64,000 bases of DNA from Akanthomyces muscarius (GCF_028009165.1 NC_079246.1:3534001-3598000); one strand, 5' to 3'; counted from the first letter of the stretch, positions 22,620 through 35,256 are shown. Translations and numbers: made by a program. The notes: generated from the letters alone by a model not told the origin.

Positions 22620-24481
22620 ATATAGTTTATAAGTGAGTAGGCTATCTAAGTAAGTAGGCCACTTTATATTATTTTTTAATTAACTATATTTAAACTCTAT
22701 TAACTTAATAGGATAAAATGGTTTTAACTTTAAATAAAAAAGATATTATTAATACCCTTAAGACTTTAAAAAAAGACCCTATATTATCACTTTAAAGTAT
22801 AACTTATATTTATAATATACTATAAATAATATTAATATATTATTAATAAGAATAACTAAGTTAAGCTAATATAATAATATACTTTTAAAAATTAATAAAT
22901 AAAGAAGAAAATCTCTTTATTTAGTATATCCTTAATCTAGATATATAATCTTAATTACTATATCTATATAATATAAAAGTTATAACTAACTACTTACTAG
23001 AGTTTAAATATAATATTCTAGTTAGGAGGTACTAGTCTATAAACTTTATTAGGTAATACCTAGAACTTATTATATATTTATTATATTAAATTAACTATTA
23101 AAGAGTCTAATATAAAGATCTAAAGTAATATTAAGACTAGTTTTAGCTTATAGAAAATACTATTATAAAATATAGTATATAAAGGGGGGAGATTTATAAC
23201 TTTAATAAGATAGGCTTTATAATAGGCTAAATATTATCTAAAATAGTTATTATAGGTTATAAAAAGATATTAAAAAGGTTAGAAAATATAATAAGGAAAT
23301 TATATTTAAGTGATAATAATAGAGTATATTAGTATAACTAGTATTATTATTCCTCTATTTATTATTATTATAAGTAAAACCTACCTCTTCTTTTAGTATA
23401 AAAACAGCTCCTTACCCTATAATTAAGCTATTTTTATTACTAAAAATAGATAAACTATAAATAAGAAGTGTTTAGAATAGTTTAAGTATTTTAATTTATA
23501 TATAAAGACTAAAAGAATTAGTAAATATAGACTATTAATCTTTAATAAGTATAAAAGCTATTACTTTATAGATTTTAAACTATATTATAAGGTAAATAAT
23601 ATAATTATATTATATATACCTACTTATTTATTATCTATATTTTAATTATTAGATATTATTTATTTTTAGTTATTAAAATATATATATAATAATAAAATTA
23701 ATAATCTAATATATATTAAGATTATTTATATTACTAAGGAAGAATTTTTCTTTATAATTTACTTAATATATAAAGCTTTTATAACTAAATTAAATATCCT
23801 TAGTGGTTTTTAAGGCACTAAGATTTATCCTTTTAATCTAGAATATATTATTTTATAGCTTAATATAAAGTTATAGACTTTATTACCTTTTAGTACTACT
23901 AATAGTTAAGAACTTCCTTAACTTCTAAAAACCCCTAATAACCTAATAGAGGCTATATCTTAAATAGAATATATTAAAAAAAGGATAAGGATTTATTAGA
24001 GTAGCTCTTTAAGTAAAATTATTATAAATATCTTTTAGTTATTAAAATATATAATAAAAGTAATATAATAGATAGTACTAATATAAGAATAAATTAATAA
24101 GCTAGAGGTAGTAAATATATAACTTTCTTAGTGCTAATATATAAAAAAAAAACACTTATAGACTAGAAGATCTTTTACTCTAAAAGTTAGAAGAAATTTA
24201 GTTATTTAGTTATAGGGGAAGGGTAAAAGAAGATATAATAAGTCTAAAAGTCTAGGTCTATTAATATAGTCTAAGCTATACTATTAGCGCTATAATAATT
24301 ATAGCGAAATTAGCTATAATTCTAGGATATATAAAAAGGTAATAGAAATCACTTTTTTAGATAATTATAATTAATTTTTATTAACTAGATTTTATTTTAG
24401 TTTATTAAAGTATATTTTTTATTATAAGGTCCTAAAAGGTAGCCCACTTATTTAGGTGGCCTACTTACTTATAAACTATAT
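22620..24481 (+). mobile_element. Fot1/pogo-like DNA transposon, copy 1 (RIP-degraded)
   Basis: 1,862 bp with inverted ends ATATAGTTTATAAGTGAGTA / complement of the right end, flanked by TA. The C-terminal region reads like Fot1-type DDE transposases: IYPFN-x-EYI in place of LVPFNPE, LKTPNNPIE-like residues, and KKRIRIYQSS where family members have NRI-QRHQGS. Many stops interrupt it. It is inserted in retrotransposon 1 and lies in the same orientation as copy 2 (29,209-31,069). Confidence 0.8.
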
Positions 24482-24484
24482 TAT

Positions 24485-27400
24485 ACCTAATTACTAATCT
24501 AGAATTTTTCTACTAGATATTAGCTTTAATTAGATATTTCTTTCTATTATTATTATATATAGGTAATAATAGACTATATTAGGTTATTACTATCCTTAAT
24601 ATATTATAAGAACTATTAAGTATAGCCTATTAGTATCTTATTTAATAAGTATAGGTTATTTAGGTATAGTTAGACTGCCCTAATATTATATCTATATAAG
24701 AGGAAGTTTAGGCTAAAACCTATAACACTTAAATCCCTATTATTAAGGGCGTATTATATTATAGGAAGTTATTATAACTAATTATATTATAAGTAGGAGA
24801 TAAGTACTCTTAAGACTACCTATACTTTTTAATTAGTGTATTTTATACTACTATCTATTTAGGGATAATAGATAGTAAATAAGAGTTATAATATACCTAA
24901 TAGATAGTATAATATTTTTTAGAACTAACTAACCTAATTTAATCTATAATTACTAATAAGTTAGTCTAAGAAACTATAAAAACGCTATTATATATAGAGG
25001 AATTATTCTATATACACTTTAGTGCTTATTAATATTATAGTTTCTAATTAAATATATTTTAATAAGTGATTTATAAAAACTATAAGGAAATATAATTATT
25101 TTAGTACTTTATTTAGTAGATCTATTATAAAATTAATTAAAATTTACTTTTAATATTAATCTATAATTAGGATAGATTATAGGAGACTTTAGTATAATTA
25201 CTATAACTTATATATATTATAATAAGGGTAATTCTTAATATAATATACTATATCTTATAATAATCCTAACTAATAATAGTTATAAATTAGTATCTAGAAT
25301 ATACTATTCTACCCTAAATATACTATTATATTAGATATATAAGTATATTTAATAAGTATAGTTATTAAAGGCTCCTAATTAGATATCTATATATAGTTAT
25401 AAAATTAGAGTATCTTATATACTAAGATAATATAGTCTACTATTTACTCCCTATAATTTACTTTAAATAAAAAAGAGTAAGCTCTTTTTTAAATAGCTTT
25501 TACCTTTTCTATATAAAATATATTTACTTTTAAACTAATCTTTTATAAGGTTATTAAACTTTTATCTAAAAAGGGGGATAAGAGATAGCTAGATTTAATT
25601 ACTATAATATTAATAGGCTTTAAGATCTTAGTTAGGGGTTAGTTAAAACTATTTTTAAACTATTTAAGATAACTAAGAGTATTAGGGCAGACTATAAGAG
25701 GGCCTAATTAATAGTATAATTAGTACTAAAATAAAGATAAGAATTCTAATTATTATATCTACTATTTAAAAATAAGTTATAATTTAATAAAGTATTTAAG
25801 GTTTTTATAGTTAATAAGGATTATAAATATATTTTCTTATTTTTATAACTTAGTCTCTTATAAGGTAAAATAAGGATTAGATAGGAATAAAGACTTAAGT
25901 TACTTAAAAGTATTATCCTCCTATCTTCCTTATATAAATAAGACACCCTTATAAGTAAAATATATTAGGGGTTTAATAAGTAAAGAGAAGTTAAGAATAA
26001 AGTCCTTATAAAAGTTTATAAAGCTAAGAGAGCTATATACTCTATATACCTTAATAGGGGCCTCTTACTACTATATAGCTTTAATCTTCTTTAGGTCTAG
26101 TTTAAATAATTTCCCTATCTTTATTATAAACCCTAAATACTTAAATTTTATAACTAAGAATTTATACTTATTAATATCTAAAAATAGCCTAGTTTTTATT
26201 AACTTATTTAGTACTATCTTAACTTTTTCCTTATATTTTTTAAGTATATTTAAGTTATAGATTATTATATTATCTAAGTATATAGATATAAAGTTATTAA
26301 GTATCTTACTTAAAGTCTAGTTAATATAGTATTAGAAACTAATAGGAGTACTTATAAGCCTAAATAGATATATAAACTACTTAAAAAGTCTAAAGTAAAT
26401 ATAAAATATTATATACTTTTTAAATTTAAGGACTATATATAACTAATAGAAAGCTATTTAGATATCTAACTTAATAAATTATTTTATTATTAAGAGTAAA
26501 TATAGGGTCTTTTTAATAAGTAAGAGAGGATATTAGTCTTCCTCTATAATTATATTAAGGGCCCTATAGTCTATATAAAATCTCTATTTACTATTAGGTT
26601 TTTTAATAAGTAAAATAAGTACTATAATTAATAAGGAACTTATATAAATCTAGCCCTTATTAAGTAAGGATATAAGTTATTAATATAGCTCTAATAATTA
26701 TTTATATAATATTTAGTATAAGCGCTTATATAGGAGTTATTTAGGCGTCTTATTAGCTTTTTTTTTTAATATTAATTATATAATTAAAGCCTAACTAATT
26801 TAGTAGGAGGCTTAATATAGTGTTTTTTAAAAATAGATTAATATATTCTTTATATTAGATTAGAAGCTATTTCTTAGGGGATAAGGACTTTTATAATAAG
26901 GAGTTAATTTTAAAGATATTTATTATAAGTACTAGAACTTCCCTACTAGTTTCTATATATTTATATTTTAATACCTTATAGAGCTAGTATTTATTAAGTA
27001 AAGAGTATTTTTATAGTTTTAATCTTTTATCTAATATATATATTTACTAATTTAGGGTTAATTAGGGGTATATATAGCTTATATTTATATTTAGGATTAG
27101 GTTATAATACTTTAATTATAGAAGGCCTAAAATAATAGTATAAGCTAGTAAGAGGATAATATAGAATAGTACTAGAAAAGACTAGTTATTAATATTAACA
27201 CTTACCTACACTATATAAAAGACTATAAACTTAAAGCCTTTCCTTATTACTAGTTAAATATTTTATTTAGTAGGTAAGGATATAAGTTAAAGGCCTAGTT
27301 ATTTAGCTATACCCTCCTAAATAGCTCTATAATAATTATAGTCTAAGTCTATAAGAATATTAAATAGAGTAAAAGTCTCTAATATAGCTAGTATTAGGAA

Positions 27401-28600
27401 GGGTTAAGTATTTATTCTTTTTTTTACCTACTTCTAAGCTATCTTATTTTATAACTTAATATTTAGTATATTATCTAAGACTAACTATTTTAGTTACTCT
27501 AAGGGGAGACTTTTCTTTAGGGTTTATTATTTTTTAAGCTTATAGTGGATTTATTAGGTTTTAAGTTAGTATTTATTTAATTAATACCTATTAAGGGGAG
27601 GGCTTATATAAACTTATATTCCTTAATATAGTATTTATCTTACCTATATTAAAGATAAGTGCTAGATTCTTATTATACTTTTATAACTTCTTATAAAACC
27701 TATAAGACTTATTTTTACTTTAAATTCCCCTAGGTATTTTAAATTATAACTAAAAGTAGTATTAAGAGTATATTAATTCCTTCTATAATAGAGTCCCCTT
27801 TATAATTAATATAATATTAGCTTCTCTTATTTAAAGGTAATTTTAATATTATATTAATTTAGTAGGATTTTAAGTTAATTATAAGGGATTATAACTATTA
27901 TATAGTAGTATTATAATAGCTTTTAAAAAACCCCTAGCTAATAGTAAGATATCTTATAGTATCTAAAAGTATAGAATAAAGTTTATCTAACTTAATCTTA
28001 TCTACTTATAATAGACCTCCTATTAGGGCTAGTTATTACTTAAAGTAAATATAGAACTTAAAAAAAGACTCCTATTCCCCTTATTATAATTAACTACTTT
28101 TACTTAAAGTAAGTTCCTATTAATATAAGTTATTAAATACTTTATTTAGATAGTAGAGGAAATTATATAGGTTAGTATTATTATATTAGCTACCCTCTTT
28201 AAGATATATAGTGACTTTTTATTAGGCTACTAGATTAAAACTATTTTAAATATATATAAATTAGGACTTTAAAGGGCTAATAAAGTCTATATTAATTTCT
28301 AGTTTATACTTAATTACCTTTTTTTAACCTTATAATAAATCTAATTTACTATTATACTTCTTTTTAAGTAGGAGAGCTTTCCTTTTAGATATATAGGTGT
28401 TATTTCCTAGTTAGATTAGGGGGGCCTAAGTGGTATAATAAGGTAGATTCTTTATACCTTATAAGGCTTAGAGTTATTCCTATACTACCTTTATCTAGGC
28501 TTATATAAGTGTATTCTACTCTTATAGTACTTTATTTTATTCTTAGAGAGAATAGTATTTATTTAAAGGCTCCTTATAGGTTAAATAGTCTTCTATTTTA
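24485..28600 (-). pseudogene. gag-pol remnant of retrotransposon 1
   Basis: On the minus strand, reverse transcriptase is readable at about 26,640-26,240: IKKPNSKQRFYIDYRALN and, at the active site, YLDN in place of YLDD (D-to-N is a RIP-type change). Integrase follows around 25,300-24,500 with an IDLPSK-like segment. The gag part occupies about 28,560-27,700 and resembles gag of retrotransposon 2. Stops are frequent throughout, so no protein can be made. Confidence 0.7.
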
Positions 28601-28625
28601 TATTCTTTTAATAAAAAGAGTTAAT

Positions 28626-28871
28626 TATTATAGACTAGTCTTAAGGTGTCTATAAATAGACATTATAATTATTATTAACTCTCTTAAGGAGAGGAAGAAG
28701 AAGAAATAAGAAAGGAGGAGCCTCTTCTATTTTATAGTGGTCTAGGTTTTATATAGAGTTAGTGTGGAGTTTAACTAGGGTCTTAGTAAAGTTATCCTGA
28801 AGTTTAGCTAGTTAATACCTAACCTATACTATCTTAGTTATAATGGTGGGCTAAAGTCTAGTACCTTTATA
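28626..28871 (-). repeat. LTR of retrotransposon 1 (5' LTR)
   Basis: 246 bp, the same as 19,974-20,219 apart from transitions, and followed by the GTAGT duplication. Confidence 0.88.
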
Positions 28872-28876
28872 GTAGT

Positions 28877-29206
28877 AGAATTTTAACCTTTTTTCCCCTT
28901 ATATAATATAATTTTAAAATACTATAATTAATTAATTATAAAGCCCTATATTTATAGATAGGAATTACTCTCCTAGGTATTCTCTTTTAACCTATAATAA
29001 TAACTTATTATAAAGGCCCCTACTATAATATATAAGATATAAATTTAATTTATATAAAGTAATTTAACCTAAATTAATTTAATTTTTAAAGATTATAATT
29101 AATTACTTAAAAGCGCCTTTTTATTATACTAATATTTAAAATATAACCCTTATAAGAGTAATATCTTAATATTAGAGTATATAGAATATTTCTATAAGTT
29201 AGTATA
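28877..29206 (+). repeat. Foldback repeat F, inner left arm and interior
   Basis: The first ~110 bp are inverted at 31,222-31,330. The part 28,990-29,205 recurs in the same orientation at 53,700-53,915, where it is not interrupted by a Fot1-like element. Confidence 0.6.
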
Positions 29207-29208
29207 TA

Positions 29209-31069
29209 ATATAGTTTATAAGTAAGTAGGCCACCTAAGTAAGTAAGCCACTTTATATTATTTTTTAATTAACTATATTTAAACTTTATTAACTTAATAA
29301 GATAAAATAATTTTAACTCTAAATAAAAAAGATATTATTAATACTTTTAAGGCTTTAAAAAAAGACTTTATACTATTACTTTAAAATATAACTTATATCT
29401 ATAATATACTATAAATAATACAAATATATTATTAATAAAAATAACTAAACTAAGCTAATATAATAATATACTCTTAAAAATTAATAAATAAAAAAGAAGA
29501 TCTTTTTATTTAGTATATTCTTAATTTAAATATATAATCTTAACTACCTTACTTATATAATATAGAAGTTATAACTAACTACCTATTAGAGTTTAAATAT
29601 AATATTCTAGTTAGAAAATACTAGTTTATAAACTTTATTAGGTAATATTTAGAACTTATTATATATTTATTATATTAAATTAATTATTAAAGAGTTTAAT
29701 ATAAAAATTTAAAGTAATATTAAAATTAGTTTTAGTTTATAAAAAATACTATTATAAAATATAGTATGTAAAAGGGGGAGATTTATAACTTTAATAAGAT
29801 AGGCTTTATAATAGGCTAAATATTATCTAAAATAGTTATTATAGGTTATAAAAAGATATTAAAAAGATTAGAAAATATAATAAAGAAATTATATTTAGGT
29901 AATAATAATAGAGTATATTAGTATAACTAGTATTATTATTCCTCTATTTATTATTATTATAAGTAAAACCTACCTCTTCTTTTAATATAAAAATAGCCTT
30001 TTACTTTATAATTAGGCTATTTTTATTACTAAAAATAGATAAATTATAAATAAGAAGTACTTAAAATAGCTTAAATATTTTAATCTATATATAAAGACTA
30101 AAAGAATTAGTAAATATAAGTTATTAATCTTTAATAGATATAAAGGTTATTACTTTATAAATTTTAAGCTATATTATAAGGTAAATAATAAAATTATATT
30201 ATATATACCTACTTATTTATTATATATACTCTAACTATTAGATATTATTTATTTTTAATTATTAAAATATATATATAATAATATAATTAATAATCTAATA
30301 TATACTAAGATTACTTATATTATTAAAAAAGAATTTTTCTTTATAGTTTATTTAATATATAAAACTTTTATAATTAAATTAAATATTCTTAGTAGTTTTT
30401 AAGGCGCTAAGATTTATCCTTTTAATCTAAAATATATTATTTTATAGTTTAATATAAAGTTATAGACTTTATTACCTCTTAGTACTACTAATAGTTAAGA
30501 ACTTCCCTAACTTCTAAAAACCCCTAATAACCTAATAAAGGCTTTATTTTAAATAGAATATATTAAAAAAGGATAAGGATCTATTAGAGTAACTCTTAAA
30601 GTAAAATTATTATAAATATCTTTTAGTTATTAAAGTATATAATAAAAGTAATATAATAAATAGTACTAATATAAGAATAAATTAATAAGTTAAAAGTAGT
30701 AAATATATAACTTTCTTAGTATTAATATATATATAAAAAACACTTATAAACTAGAGGATCTCTTATTTTAGAGGCTAGTAAAAATTTAGCTACTTAATTA
30801 TAAAAGAAGGGTAAAAGAAGATATAATAAGTCTAAAAGTCTAGGTCTATTAATATAGTTTAAGCTATACTATTAGTATTATAGTAATTATAGTAAAATTA
30901 GCTATAATTCTAGGATATATAAAAAGGTAATAGAAATCACTTTTTTAGATAATTATAATTAATTTTTATTAATTAGATTTTATTTTAGTTTATTAAAGTA
31001 TATTTTTTATTATAAGGTCCTAGAAAGTAGCCTACTTACTTAAGTGGCCTACTTACTTATAAACTATAT
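29209..31069 (+). mobile_element. Fot1/pogo-like DNA transposon, copy 2 (RIP-degraded)
   Basis: 1,861 bp, nearly collinear with copy 1; ends ATATAGTTTATAAGTAAGTA and complement, flanked by TA at 29,207-29,208 and 31,070-31,071. The empty site is preserved at about 53,907-53,920 (GTTAGCATATAGCTTTAC). More G/C has been lost than in copy 1 at many aligned positions. The transposase is decayed throughout. Confidence 0.82.
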
Positions 31070-31221
31070 TAGCTTTATTTAGTATTTATATTCCTAGAAT
31101 TATAATATACTACTTATTTATCTATACTATTTACTTATTAACTATATTAAGATAATTTTATATTTTATTAATAATAATAGGAGTCTTAATATTAAGTTAT
31201 TATTATAAGTTAAAAAAGAAT

Positions 31222-31440
31222 ACTTAGGAGGGTAATTCTTATATATAGATATAGGGCTTTATAATTAATTAATTATAATATTTTAAAAGTATATTATATT
31301 AAAAGAAAACATATTAGAATTTTACTTCCTACTATAAAGTATTAGACTTTTATAGTTATAATATAAGAGTATTATAGTATATATATATTAAATATATTAT
31401 TTAGTAATATTATACCTTTATTTAAATTATTAAAAATAAT
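31222..31440 (-). repeat. Foldback repeat F, right arm
   Basis: Reverse complement of 19,860-19,973 continued by 28,877-28,990; for example TAGGGCTTTATAATTAATTA appears here, with its complement near 28,943-28,962. Its outer end abuts the solo LTR at 31,474. Confidence 0.55.
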
Positions 31441-31473
31441 ATTAAATAACTCTTTAAAGTTTATATAATAAGT

Positions 31474-31720
31474 TATAAAGGTACTAGACTTTGGCCCACC
31501 ATTGTGACTAAGATGGCACGGGTTAGGCGTCAGCCGGCCGAGCTCAGGGTCGACTTCGCTAAGACCCCGGCTAAACTCCGCACCAACTCCGCACGAAACC
31601 TAGACCACTATGAAACGGAAAGGGCTCGCTGTCTTCCCGTTTCTTCTCCTTCTTCTCCTTAAGAGAGTTAATAACAATTATAACGCCTATTCACAGACGC
31701 CCTAGGGCTAGTCTATAATA
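31474..31720 (+). repeat. Solo LTR of retrotransposon 1 family, not RIP-mutated
   Basis: 247 bp that match the LTRs at 19,974 and 28,626 in opposite orientation. Here the middle is still GC-rich (GGCGTCAGCCGGCCGAGCTC), whereas the paired LTRs have A/T at those positions. Probable target duplication is TAAGT (31,469-31,473) and TAAAT (31,721-31,725), differing by one G-to-A step. The outer edges are TATAAAGG and CTATAATA. This copy shows what the family looked like before mutation. Confidence 0.85.
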
Positions 31721-32149
31721 TAAATAAAGATTTAAACTATTTTATCTTTAAGGTTTTATTATTAAGATAGTCTTTAAAAGTTAACTCCTACTATTTTATT
31801 ACTTTATTAGTAAGAAAGTTTCTAATAATAAATATTTAAATAATAAGGTTAATAATAATAATATTAACTTAAAAGTAAACTTTAGTTTAAATAAAAAAAA
31901 GTATATATATCTTTTTTAGTTCTATTAAATAAAGTAACTTTAAAGAACTTAGAAAGTATAAAGGTTTTAAAATTTCTAACTTATATATTTTAAATCTAAA
32001 TAGTAAAGCTTTTAATATACTATCTTATTTACATTTTATATTAAGTAAAGTTAGTAGTACTTTTATTTATAATAAATATTATAAAAGGTTAACTATTTAA
32101 AATTCTAAAGTAACTAACTAAATAGGACTAATTTAAATATAATAGTTTA

Positions 32150-32350
32150 TTTATTAACTTATAATAAGTTTATTTTTTAAAAGGTAAATTAAACTTAAAA
32201 TTATAAGGTAGTATATTTAAGTAATATTATAAGTATTTATTAAGTATAGAAAATTTAATAGTAAAACTATTATTTAAATTAATTAATAGAGATTTATACT
32301 ATTTAAATTAATTATAGTCTTCCTTCTTTTTATATAATAGTTTAAGTTTT
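32150..32350 (-). repeat. Repeat E fragment (inverted copy)
   Basis: Reverse complement resembles 36,870-37,003, including the block where AGTAGAACTCTTAA-type sequence precedes AAAACTATTA. Limits are approximate. The rest up to 32,680 is unassigned AT-rich DNA. Confidence 0.45.
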
Positions 32351-32748
32351 TATTATATTCTCTAAATTAGTTCCTTTATAGCTAATTCTTTAATTAGTAT
32401 TCCTTACTAATTATTTACTATACTAAGCCTACTAAACTAATACTTATTAGACTCTACTAATTTAGGTAATTATATTACTATATATCCTAATTAGGTAAAG
32501 TAAGCGCCTTTTATCTAGGCTATTAGTCTAACTACTCTAAGCCTCCTTTAAATTACTTTCTATTATCTATAATTTCAAAATATAAGCTTATAGTTATATA
32601 CTATAAAATATAATATTATTCTAAATAATATAAAATAATATAGTATAGATTACTTAAATAATAACTAGCTATATAGCTGCGATTAGTACATGTAATAGCC
32701 TTATTATACTTTCTATAACAATAAAAACGTGCACAGCTAACATTAACT

Positions 32749-33027
32749 TCACAGCCAACCAACTAAGTTCACTACCAAGCTCACAACCATTCTTCCAAGG
32801 CCACGTTTGCGGGACTTATATACTCCCTCCATATTATTGTTGTGGATGTTATGAATCTCGGCGTAGTGATTCAGCACCGTTGAATCGGAAACATGATGTT
32901 TAAACATAATAATATATGCATATGGGATCATATCTGCATTGGCCGGAGCGCGAAGTTCATCTTTGACACCACCCGTGGCAGAAGCGCTGACCCCTGCAAT
33001 GAAAAGGGTAAGCATACAACACTTCAT
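32749..33027 (-). pseudogene. Truncated subtilase (S8) propeptide / I9-like fragment
   Basis: From ATG 33027 the product has a signal-peptide-like start (MKCCMLTLFIAGVSASA). Then comes IPYAYIIMFKHHVSDSTVLN, which resembles the first strand and helix of inhibitor_I9 propeptides of secreted fungal subtilases (IP-x-x-YIVVFK-x-x-VS). After YKSRKRGL the sequence becomes unrelated and stops at 92 residues, with no catalytic Asp/His/Ser domain. The 3' end is 70 bp from the AT block, so the protease body was probably lost or erased there. A stand-alone I9 inhibitor is the alternative reading. Confidence 0.5.
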
Positions 33028-33744
33028 GTTGTGTGGAATAAGTGGCTGCGGCGCTTGAGTAGGCGACGGTAGATCTATAAGGAAGTTGCTGAGAACGTTA
33101 CGGATAGCACGCAATCCTTATGTACAATGCTACCAAAATGAATGAAAAAAAGCAAGTCGCGCTTCTTTCTCAGTAACAGGTAAAGTATCGAATAATTCGG
33201 CATTTTGGCCATGTCTAAGCCGGATGCGCAACCCCGGCATACCTAGTGAACGGAAACGGCTGGAAACAGGTGATGCTTCACATGATATGTCTTCATATCG
33301 CGACTGGCAATGATCTCCAATATATGGCGTTAATTCATCAGCTGAACAGGAGATGAGTGTTATTTGTACAGTCTAAGACCCTTACCTTCCTTAATGTCCA
33401 TTGAGACGCGGTTCAACACTGATGAAAACAGAGGAAGAGGCATCCATCGCTCAGCAGCCGCCCATTTGGAGCAGCAAAACCGTCGCCTGGACCGCGTGCT
33501 TGCCTGCTGCGCAGCCAGTCGCGAGAAATTCCGCTGCTCAGGTGAGGATCTTGTGGTCCCGGGATGATAGCTGGGCTTCAATACGAGACAGCGCAAGCCG
33601 AGACATCACCTGACTGAGTCCGTTACTTGTACAAAGAAGATGAACGGTTACCACATAGCCGTTCCGTCTGGGCCTTGAGTCACTGGATCCCCTTTTCCCT
33701 ACGGTGTTCAGTCCGTCAAATCCCATTCGGCCTGTGTGCCGCGT
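33028..33744. other. No recognisable gene
   Basis: About 720 bp of mixed composition between the subtilase fragment and the hydrolase fragment. Frames of up to 78 residues exist on both strands without motifs. It probably includes the 5' flank of the minus-strand fragment. Confidence 0.35.
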
Positions 33745-33870
33745 CTCATTGGCTCTTTCCAGGGCAACTCCAACTCAAGGAGCCATCACCGAAAACCTGA
33801 CGTTTGTGCCAATGCTCTGGACCGAGCGGGATGGGCTTGCTAGTATTGCTAACACTTATCACTCATATGT
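33745..33870 (+). pseudogene. Glycoside-hydrolase (Glyco_hydro_cc/GH128-like) fragment
   Basis: The plus-strand frame reads ATPTQGAITENLTFVPMLW. The core EFVPMLW-type strand after a loop of 10-15 residues is characteristic of the fungal Glyco_hydro_cc family (PF11790), secreted beta-1,3-glucan hydrolases. Only about 40 residues are present and the flanks are unrelated, so this is a relic. The assignment rests on one motif. Confidence 0.33.
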
Positions 33871-35256
33871 GGATAGATCAAGCGGCTACATTTCTATGGT
33901 CCTAGGAAGAAAAAGAGAGAGAAAAGAGTGTACATTTGGATGGCAGTACTGGATTTGGAAATTATGCTGTGAAATGGGAAAAGGATAAGGGTGTGAGCCT
34001 TGATGGCTTGACCAATTTGGGTGATACGGGCAGGGTCTAGTAGTAGTACATACACATCCGACCACAATAATTTCAAGTAAGACATGGTTCGGTAAACAGG
34101 ATCTAGATAAGATACGGCAAATAAAACAAGAGATGCTGAATGGGCCGCCCTAAGCGGACACTAGGTGTGTTTGTGTGTGGATGCATGGATGCTGATGCGG
34201 GTAAACTTCCCGTACTGATCCTCCTTCGATAACCGCACAAGTACTACCGACTGGGCAGACGGGTTACTCGCCAAATACCAATCACAGGGGGGTTCTGATA
34301 GCTCTAGACCCTGCGTGTCTTACATGGTGGCTTTACAGATTATCACTCATAGGAGTCCTGGTAGCTCTAGATCTTGCGTGTCTCACATGGGTTGCTGTAC
34401 TGAATCACGCATAGAGGTTCTAATAGCTCTAGACTCTATTGCATAAGATTATCGAATTGGATGTGAATAGCGAGAATATTCTAATGCGATTACACTGGCC
34501 GTGTAAAGTTGGGAGGTAACTATTGTACAAGATGGGGCTGTGTTTCTCGCATCTCAGCTTGATCTCAGCGATGTTGCACAAAAGTTTCTTGAGAGTCGGT
34601 CCCTGGGCTACGTCTTCTATATGTACCACTGACTCACACACAATTGTTCCAGCGTGGCAAAAGTACTCTATAGCACAAGCGTTAGCATCTGAGTGGCCTA
34701 TGTATGAGTGCTGTATAACAGTACTGTACATAAGCACGCATAAAACTTAATACATATACTGACGAATCAATTCTCGACCCATTAAGATACCTGAATTAGC
34801 ATCTATATACAATATGATCTATATTGAAGTTTTGATAAATAAATGGAGCTAAGCTAGAGAAAAAAGAAAAAAAAAGAAAAACAAAGTCTGTTACGGCAAT
34901 GCTTTGAGAGTAGCTGAGCTGAAACATGCATCTAGTAAGACACAACCTTTGATAGGGGGGGTGGAAACACATCAATGTAGCTAGGCTGAAACATACATAT
35001 AGGAAGACAAATGCCGTAGGAAGAGTAAATAAATTAATGTAGTAAACTAAAACACAACTATGATCAGTCAAATAAACTAGGAACATAGGTCCCACTAAAC
35101 AACTTTGACTAAGGGAAAACCTGTATATATGGAATTTTTCTAAGTATATAATAGATGAAAGCCCTAACTAATGAACATGCAACTCTTGCACCTACAAAAA
35201 ATTCATACTCTCAGATTTCTTACACTTTAAATACCTGATTTCGTCTTAGCCTCAGT
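33871..35256. other. Non-coding stretch with tandem repeat; promoter of the secreted-protein gene
   Basis: No supported gene. It holds the ~66-bp tandem repeat listed next. Its last part has TATATATGG near 35,123 and CTTTAAATACC near 35,226-35,236, about 25 bp before the ATG at 35,257, suitable as a TATA-type region. Confidence 0.4.
34285..34440. repeat. Degenerate ~66-bp tandem repeat, about 2.4 units
   Basis: Three occurrences of TAGCTCTAGA at about 34,299, 34,365 and 34,430 are each followed by CCCTGCGTGTCT, TCTTGCGTGTCT or CTCTATTG. The intervening TCACTCATAGG / TCACGCATAGAGG also recurs. It lies in the island and is not RIP-saturated. Confidence 0.65.

Larger units (their letters stand above)
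19974..28871 (-). mobile_element. Ty3/Gypsy-like LTR retrotransposon 1 (RIP-degraded)
   Basis: Two 246-bp direct repeats bound the element and a 5-bp duplication GTAGT flanks it (19,969-19,973 and 28,872-28,876). On the minus strand the LTRs begin TATAAAGGTACTAG and end CTAGTCTATAATA, which is TG...CA after RIP. A purine-rich tract lies just inside the left LTR at about 20,224-20,243, where the polypurine tract of a minus-strand element belongs. Decayed reverse transcriptase and integrase are readable on the minus strand. A Fot1-like transposon is inserted at 22,620-24,481; without it the element is about 7.0 kb. Confidence 0.85.
15938..32680. other. AT-rich block 1 (RIP-mutated transposon graveyard)
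   Basis: Nearly all G/C has been lost, TA dinucleotides dominate, and no frame longer than about 60 codons survives on either strand. Repeated copies differ mainly by C-to-T and G-to-A changes, the signature of repeat-induced point mutation in ascomycetes. The individual elements are listed separately; what remains between them at 15,938-16,557 is unassigned. Confidence 0.9.

Noticed and set aside
16200..32600. CRISPR-like or satellite array suggested by the repetitive AT sequence
   Set aside because: Repeats are dispersed transposon copies with LTRs or TIRs, not regularly spaced short repeats with unique spacers.
33360..33726. Several 60-78-residue frames on both strands of the island
   Set aside because: Mutually overlapping, no starts in good context and no recognisable domains.
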